From the NCBI GenBank assembly GCA_026399025.1, contig JAPLRU010000032.1, positions 1 through 62,062 of the forward strand: a DNA stretch of 62,062 nt, written 5' to 3'. The DNA comes from Methylobacter sp. (lineage in GTDB: Bacteria > Pseudomonadota > Gammaproteobacteria > Methylococcales > Methylomonadaceae). The position numbers and the translations under genes are program-made. The notes under the pieces were generated by a model. The model ran no database searches. It was not told the origin of the DNA and saw only the letters and a program-made list of their open reading frames with translations. Below, one piece after another: positions 58,162-62,062 of this stretch; the first letter of the stretch is position 1; each line of letters starts with the position of its first letter.

Positions 58162-61100
58162 ATGACCGCTCTTGCCCCTTATTTTGCCAAAACCAGTTTC
58201 GAGCGTCTTAAGCCTCGCCCGCCTGCCAAACTGCTGGAATCCCTGAGCAAATTGCTTAACTTACTCAATGAAGAAGGTAAAGCCAATGTCGCCGAAATCC
58301 ACCAAGCCCTGTTTCCCTTGGCGAAGACCGGCAGCGCCAATACTATGCTTAACCGTTTGCTGAGCGAGTTCAATCAGCTGGCGGAAAGCGCTAACCACCC
58401 CTTGCGCATCAACATTACGGCGGCAAAAAATGCCGGAGCGGCCAAGCGTTGGGTTTGGTTCGAAGGCCCGGCGCAAGCGCCCATGCACCAGCCCACACCC
58501 GACCTCAACGCTATCCCCAAAGCGCAGCTTACCGAGCAGCGAGGTTTACCGCTCAACTCGCCGGTCATCGTATTAATGACGTTCAACGAGCATGAACACC
58601 ATGCCGTACTAACAACTTTTCGTCCCAACAAAGCATTCAACACGGAAACCCGCGACGGCGTAACTTACAATCGGCTCGGCCTGCATGGCGGCATGGAAAT
58701 CATCCACGTCATCAGCGAACCGGGTTCCGGCGGCTTGGGTGCGGCCCAACAACGGGCAAGCCAAGCAATACGGGCTTGGCGACCCCAAGCGATTATCGCG
58801 GTGGGCATTGCTTTTGGCATGGACGACAGCAAACAGAAGATCGGCGACGTGCTGGTATCCACCCAATTACGTCAATACGAACTTTCCCGCGTCAATAGCG
58901 ACGGCACTTTAACCCCTCGCAACAGCTCGCCGGACGCCTCTCCCAATCTGCTCAACCGCATCCGCACCGTAAATACGAACGCCAAGTTGCACAATTCACT
59001 TCACTGGCCGGAAGTAACATTCGGCCAAATCCTTTCCGGCGAAAAGCTGGTGGACAACCTGAATTACCGCAACAGCCTGAAAACTCACTATAGTCCCGAA
59101 GCTATCGGCGGTGAAATGGAAGGAACAGGGCTTTATGCATCCGCTCAGGCCGAAAAAGTCGATTGGATCGTAGTCAAAGCCATTTGCGACTGGGCCGACG
59201 GCAACAAAGCCGATGACAAAGAACGCCGCCAAACCCTGGCCGCAGCTAACGCCGCGTTAGTCGTTAAATCCGCACTGGACGAGGACAATCTTTATGCCGA
59301 CAGTCCGGTCGGTACAACGCAGCCCGATAGCGCCAAGCCGGGCGCCCGTCTTTCCTCGCGCCAGCCGCCTGCCGCTCATGCAATGGGTTTGAAGGATTTC
59401 GGGGATATTCCTGAACAATTATTGGAAAAATGTCCCCATGCTACCTTCGCTAACCTGCATAAAGACCGTGAAACGGAACCTTCCCCGGAAAACCGGCAAA
59501 GCGTCGACGGCCTGAATTATTTGCTGGACTGGACCATAAGCCCAAACGCGCCGCTCCTGTTCGCGCTGCTCGGCGAATACGGCATGGGTAAAACCATCAC
59601 TTGCCAGCGGCTGGCGGTGGAACTGGAAAAAAAACGCGCGGAAGATCCCACGTGGCCGATTCCGCTGTATTTCGACCTGCGTAACGTCACCGGTCTGGAC
59701 AAAGGCGTACCCGACCAACAAGCCATTATTGAAGAGTGCATTCGCCGTGGCTGGCATAAGGACAGCAGCGGCGAGACTTACAGTTTTACCGCTGTCGCCC
59801 ATCTGCTCGATCAAGGCGCCGTGCTGATTCTGGACGGTTTGGACGAAGTACTGGTAAAACTCAACGAAGCCGACGGCCAGACGTTCACCAATCAATTGCT
59901 CAAATTGGTCGACGATTCGCTGACCCGACGCAAGCAAAACCCGGCGCTGTCCCAAGGCCGCCCGCGCTTGCTGCTCTCTTGCCGCACCCAGTATTTTCGG
60001 AGCCTGCGCGACCAGAAAAATCATTTCACCGGACAGGAACGCGGCGACCATAACGCCGATGCTTACCTCGCCCTGCTGTTGCTGCCTTTTAGCGAAGAAC
60101 AAGTACAGCGTTATCTCGCCAACGCCCTGCCGGAGACCGACCCCGAACGCCTGTTGGATACCTTACGCGCCGTACATAACCTCGAAGAACTGACGCGACG
60201 GCCTTACACCTTAAAACTAGTGGCCGAGCTGATCCCCGACATCGAGCGCGACCGTGCCGAGGGGCGCATCGTGCATGGCGTCAGCTTGTACCGAAAAATG
60301 GCCCAACGCTGGTTGGAGCGCGACCAAGGCAAGCATCACATCAAGCCCGAACACAAGATGCGTCTGGCCGCCCATCTCGCTGCCGAACTGTGGCGGGCGG
60401 GCAAGCGCATCATCCAGGCTAGCGACCTGGAAGCCTGGTTTCACCGCTGGCTGGACAGCCAGCCGGATTTGCGGCTGCGTTACGCCCGCTTACACCCCGA
60501 CCAATTGGAAGAAGATTTACGCACCGCTACCTTTCTGGCGCGGCAAGACGCCGAGCTGCCGCAAGACTGCGGCTTTCGCTTCGCGCACAGCTCCATGCAG
60601 GAGTTTTTTCTGGCCGATTATTTATTTGCCGCCATCGAAAACAATAGCCCGGAAGATTGGACGATGGACCTGCCCAGCCGGGAAACTCTGGATTTTTTGG
60701 GGCAGAGGCTGGCGGAAGCCAATAACCCTGCCTTGTTAATTACCTTACAAGCTTGGCGTAAAAGTTACCGTCCGAAGGTCAGCGAACTGTTGTTGGATTA
60801 TGCATTGCTTGCCTTGGCTAAAGGCTGGCCGATGCCGATCTTGCACGGCATGGATTTGCAGGGAGCGCAGCTGCGCGGCTGGGAAATCGGCATAAAACAG
60901 GAACCCATGCCAACCGGACGACTTGCGCGAATGCAACAAGAACCCTCTCCCCCAAGGAGAGGGCAGGGTGAGGGGAAAATAACACTCAAATTAGACCTAG
61001 GCCCCGCCAACTTTAGCGGAGCCGATTTACGCGAAGCCCGCTTCCATGGCGCGAATCTGGATGGGGCAAATTTCAGTAATGCCCGGCTAAATTGGGCGGA

Positions 61101-62062
61101 GTTCCACCATGCCGACCTGCGCCGAGCCAACTTTAACCAAGCCCAACTGACCGCCGCGATCTTCCGGCACAGTCGGCTAAATCAAGCTGGATGGAATGCC
61201 GTACAAGCCTATCGCTGTCAATTTCTGTTTTGCGAGGATGGTCCGAAAAACCTGTCCCAAGCGCTACAGGCCCCTCTACAGCCCAAAGTCCGGCACGAAC
61301 AGTGGCGGCTCGCTTTTCTCCGCGGTCATTTTGGAGGGGTTACGTCTTGCGCGTACTCTCCAGGTGGTTTACAGCTGCTGTCGGCGGGCCATGATGGGAC
61401 GTTACGGCAGTGGGACGTTGTCAGCGGTGAATGCTTGCGCGTTTTGACCGGTCATCAAGGTGGGATTAATGCTTGCACCTATTCCCCGGACGGCTTGCAA
61501 CTGCTGTCGGCGAGTAATGACGGTACATTACGGCTGTGGGATGCGGCCAGCGGCGAATGCTTGCGTGTGCTGACCGGTCATGACGATTGGGTTAATGCCT
61601 GCGCCTATTCTCCGGACGGCTTGCAACCGCTGTCGGCGAGCGATGACGGTACGTTACGGCTGTGGGATATAGTCAGCGGCGAATGCTTGCGCGTGCTGAC
61701 CGGTCATCAAGGCGGGGTTAGTGCCTGCGCCTATTCCCCGGACGGCTTGCAACTGCTGTCGGTGGGCGATGAAGGCACATTATGGCTGTGGGATGCCGTC
61801 AGCGGTGAATGCTTGCGCGTGCTGACCGATCATCAAATCTGGGTTAGTGCCTGTACCTATTCCCCGGACGGCCTGCAACTGCTGTCGGCGAATAATAAAG
61901 CCACATTACGGCTGTGGGATGCGGTCAGCGGCGAATGCTTGCGCGTACTGACCGGTCATAAAAGCTGGATTAATGCCTGCGCCTATTCCCCGGACGGTCT
62001 GCAACTGCTGTCGGTGGGCGATGATCGCACATTACGCCTATGGAATGCAGTCAACGGTGAAT
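58162..62062 (+). CDS. STAND/NLR-like protein: PNP domain, NACHT ATPase, pentapeptides, WD40 (partial, runs off window)
   Basis: The frame is open from ATG 58162 (GGAGG at 58152-58156) to the last base, at least 1300 residues, and has no stop in the window. Residues 1-125 are a helical N-terminal part. Residues about 133-375 form a nucleoside-phosphorylase/nucleosidase domain (PVIVLMTFNEHEHHAV, AVGIAFGMDD, GGEMEGTGLYASA, KAICDWADG). A NACHT-type ATPase follows, with Walker A GEYGMGKT (471-478), Walker B VLILDGLDEV (554-563) and LLLSCRTQYF (near 602). After helices with FAHSSMQEFFLADYLF come pentapeptide repeats (about 950-1000, ANFSGADLREARFHGANL) and at least six WD40 units from residue 1055. 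This is the plan of an NLR-like sensor: WD40 as ligand receptor, NACHT as switch, the PNP part as effector. In bacteria such proteins act in phage defence; that role is inferred. Confidence 0.9.
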   Translation, partial: MTALAPYFAKTSFERLKPRPPAKLLESLSKLLNLLNEEGKANVAEIHQALFPLAKTGSANTMLNRLLSEFNQLAESANHPLRINITAAKNAGAAKRWVWFEGPAQAPMHQPTPDLNAIPKAQLTEQRGLPLNSPVIVLMTFNEHEHHAVLTTFRPNKAFNTETRDGVTYNRLGLHGGMEIIHVISEPGSGGLGAAQQRASQAIRAWRPQAIIAVGIAFGMDDSKQKIGDVLVSTQLRQYELSRVNSDGTLTPRNSSPDASPNLLNRIRTVNTNAKLHNSLHWPEVTFGQILSGEKLVDNLNYRNSLKTHYSPEAIGGEMEGTGLYASAQAEKVDWIVVKAICDWADGNKADDKERRQTLAAANAALVVKSALDEDNLYADSPVGTTQPDSAKPGARLSSRQPPAAHAMGLKDFGDIPEQLLEKCPHATFANLHKDRETEPSPENRQSVDGLNYLLDWTISPNAPLLFALLGEYGMGKTITCQRLAVELEKKRAEDPTWPIPLYFDLRNVTGLDKGVPDQQAIIEECIRRGWHKDSSGETYSFTAVAHLLDQGAVLILDGLDEVLVKLNEADGQTFTNQLLKLVDDSLTRRKQNPALSQGRPRLLLSCRTQYFRSLRDQKNHFTGQERGDHNADAYLALLLLPFSEEQVQRYLANALPETDPERLLDTLRAVHNLEELTRRPYTLKLVAELIPDIERDRAEGRIVHGVSLYRKMAQRWLERDQGKHHIKPEHKMRLAAHLAAELWRAGKRIIQASDLEAWFHRWLDSQPDLRLRYARLHPDQLEEDLRTATFLARQDAELPQDCGFRFAHSSMQEFFLADYLFAAIENNSPEDWTMDLPSRETLDFLGQRLAEANNPALLITLQAWRKSYRPKVSELLLDYALLALAKGWPMPILHGMDLQGAQLRGWEIGIKQEPMPTGRLARMQQEPSPPRRGQGEGKITLKLDLGPANFSGADLREARFHGANLDGANFSNARLNWAEFHHADLRRANFNQAQLTAAIFRHSRLNQAGWNAVQAYRCQFLFCEDGPKNLSQALQAPLQPKVRHEQWRLAFLRGHFGGVTSCAYSPGGLQLLSAGHDGTLRQWDVVSGECLRVLTGHQGGINACTYSPDGLQLLSASNDGTLRLWDAASGECLRVLTGHDDWVNACAYSPDGLQPLSASDDGTLRLWDIVSGECLRVLTGHQGGVSACAYSPDGLQLLSVGDEGTLWLWDAVSGECLRVLTDHQIWVSACTYSPDGLQLLSANNKATLRLWDAVSGECLRVLTGHKSWINACAYSPDGLQLLSVGDDRTLRLWNAVNGE
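60940..60978 (+). repeat. Dispersed palindromic repeat in frame inside the STAND gene
   Basis: CCCTCTCCCCCAAGGAGAGG followed by GCAGGGTGAGGGG is the same type of arm as in MITE-A (CCCTCTCC ... GGAGAGGGTTGGGGTGAGG). It lies between the NACHT-side helices and the pentapeptides and is read through as EPSPPRRGQGEG, a linker. No frame is lost. Confidence 0.72.
61327..62062 (+). repeat. Array of near-identical 126-bp WD40 units
   Basis: Six units start with the GH-dipeptide histidine at 61327, 61453, 61579, 61705, 61831 and 61957, exactly 126 bp (42 residues) apart; the last is cut by the window end. They are alike at DNA level over most of their length, with differences clustered just after GH and around SAxxDG. 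Such uniformity points to recent amplification or gene conversion. Confidence 0.93.

Noticed and set aside
58179-61130. Minus-strand frames, including one of 227 codons at 59419-60102, opposite the STAND gene
   Set aside because: The plus strand is one continuous frame with clear domains; the opposite frames carry no motif.
1-62062. tRNA or rRNA genes
   Set aside because: None recognised on reading both strands; a covariance-model search would be needed to exclude them.

Overview
The window looks like chromosomal DNA of a gammaproteobacterial (type I) methanotroph of the Methylobacter/Methylomonas kind. This is inferred from gene content and not from any marker RNA: a pair of methylene-tetrahydromethanopterin dehydrogenase genes (C1 metabolism) lies near a nitrogen-fixation segment in the Azotobacter-like order nifV-cysE-nifW-nifZ-nifM-clpX-nifF. 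No rRNA or tRNA gene was recognised.

Layout. 1-1794: a leaderless subtype I-F-like CRISPR array (26 intact repeats, one damaged repeat at each end, 32-bp spacers) bracketed by a perfect 16-bp inverted repeat; no cas genes are present. 1875-1990: a NifA-type upstream site and a sigma-54 -24/-12 promoter. 2162-12860: nif accessory genes, including two very small genes too short for routine calling, a glutaredoxin-BolA fusion, a triple-GAF protein, flavodoxin, a Rieske protein, an RseC-type membrane protein and two small unknowns. 12883-18070 (minus): a frameshifted PfkB kinase, a BepA-like M48 protease, and an REC / CheC-like / GGDEF signalling operon. 18735-20611: tandem mtdB-like genes. 21603-25179: GDP-fucose synthesis (gmd, fcl, manC). 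25324-31362 (minus): two large RTX-type secreted proteins. 31963-33774: an Rpn-type nuclease and a graveyard of three truncated genes. 33856-38925 (minus): DUF502 protein, large-subunit catalase, hemerythrin-like protein, a 24-residue membrane peptide and a membrane protein. 39456-41011: small unknowns and mutM. 41053-44655 (minus): an operon of an unknown protein, a double-domain KaiC-like ATPase and a GGDEF-EAL protein. 45252-53795 (minus): a giant cyclic beta-glucan synthase. 54577-57893: a methyltransferase-like protein, a secreted phytase-esterase-like protein and a SapC protein. 58162 to the window end: a very large open gene coding for a STAND/NLR-like protein (nucleoside-phosphorylase domain, NACHT ATPase, pentapeptide repeats, near-identical WD40 repeats), running off the right edge.

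The intergenic DNA is full of palindromic and MITE-like repeats. One family (TIR CACTGCCATTAAGTTAAG) has three intact copies, each flanked by exact 11-12-bp target duplications, and two of these sit inside another palindromic repeat. Pieces of the same repeat sequence occur in frame inside the STAND gene.

The points most worth follow-up are the STAND gene with its recently amplified sensor repeats, the inverted-repeat-bracketed CRISPR array, the MITE family with its target choice, the Grx-BolA fusion in the nif cluster, and the KaiC/GGDEF-EAL operon.
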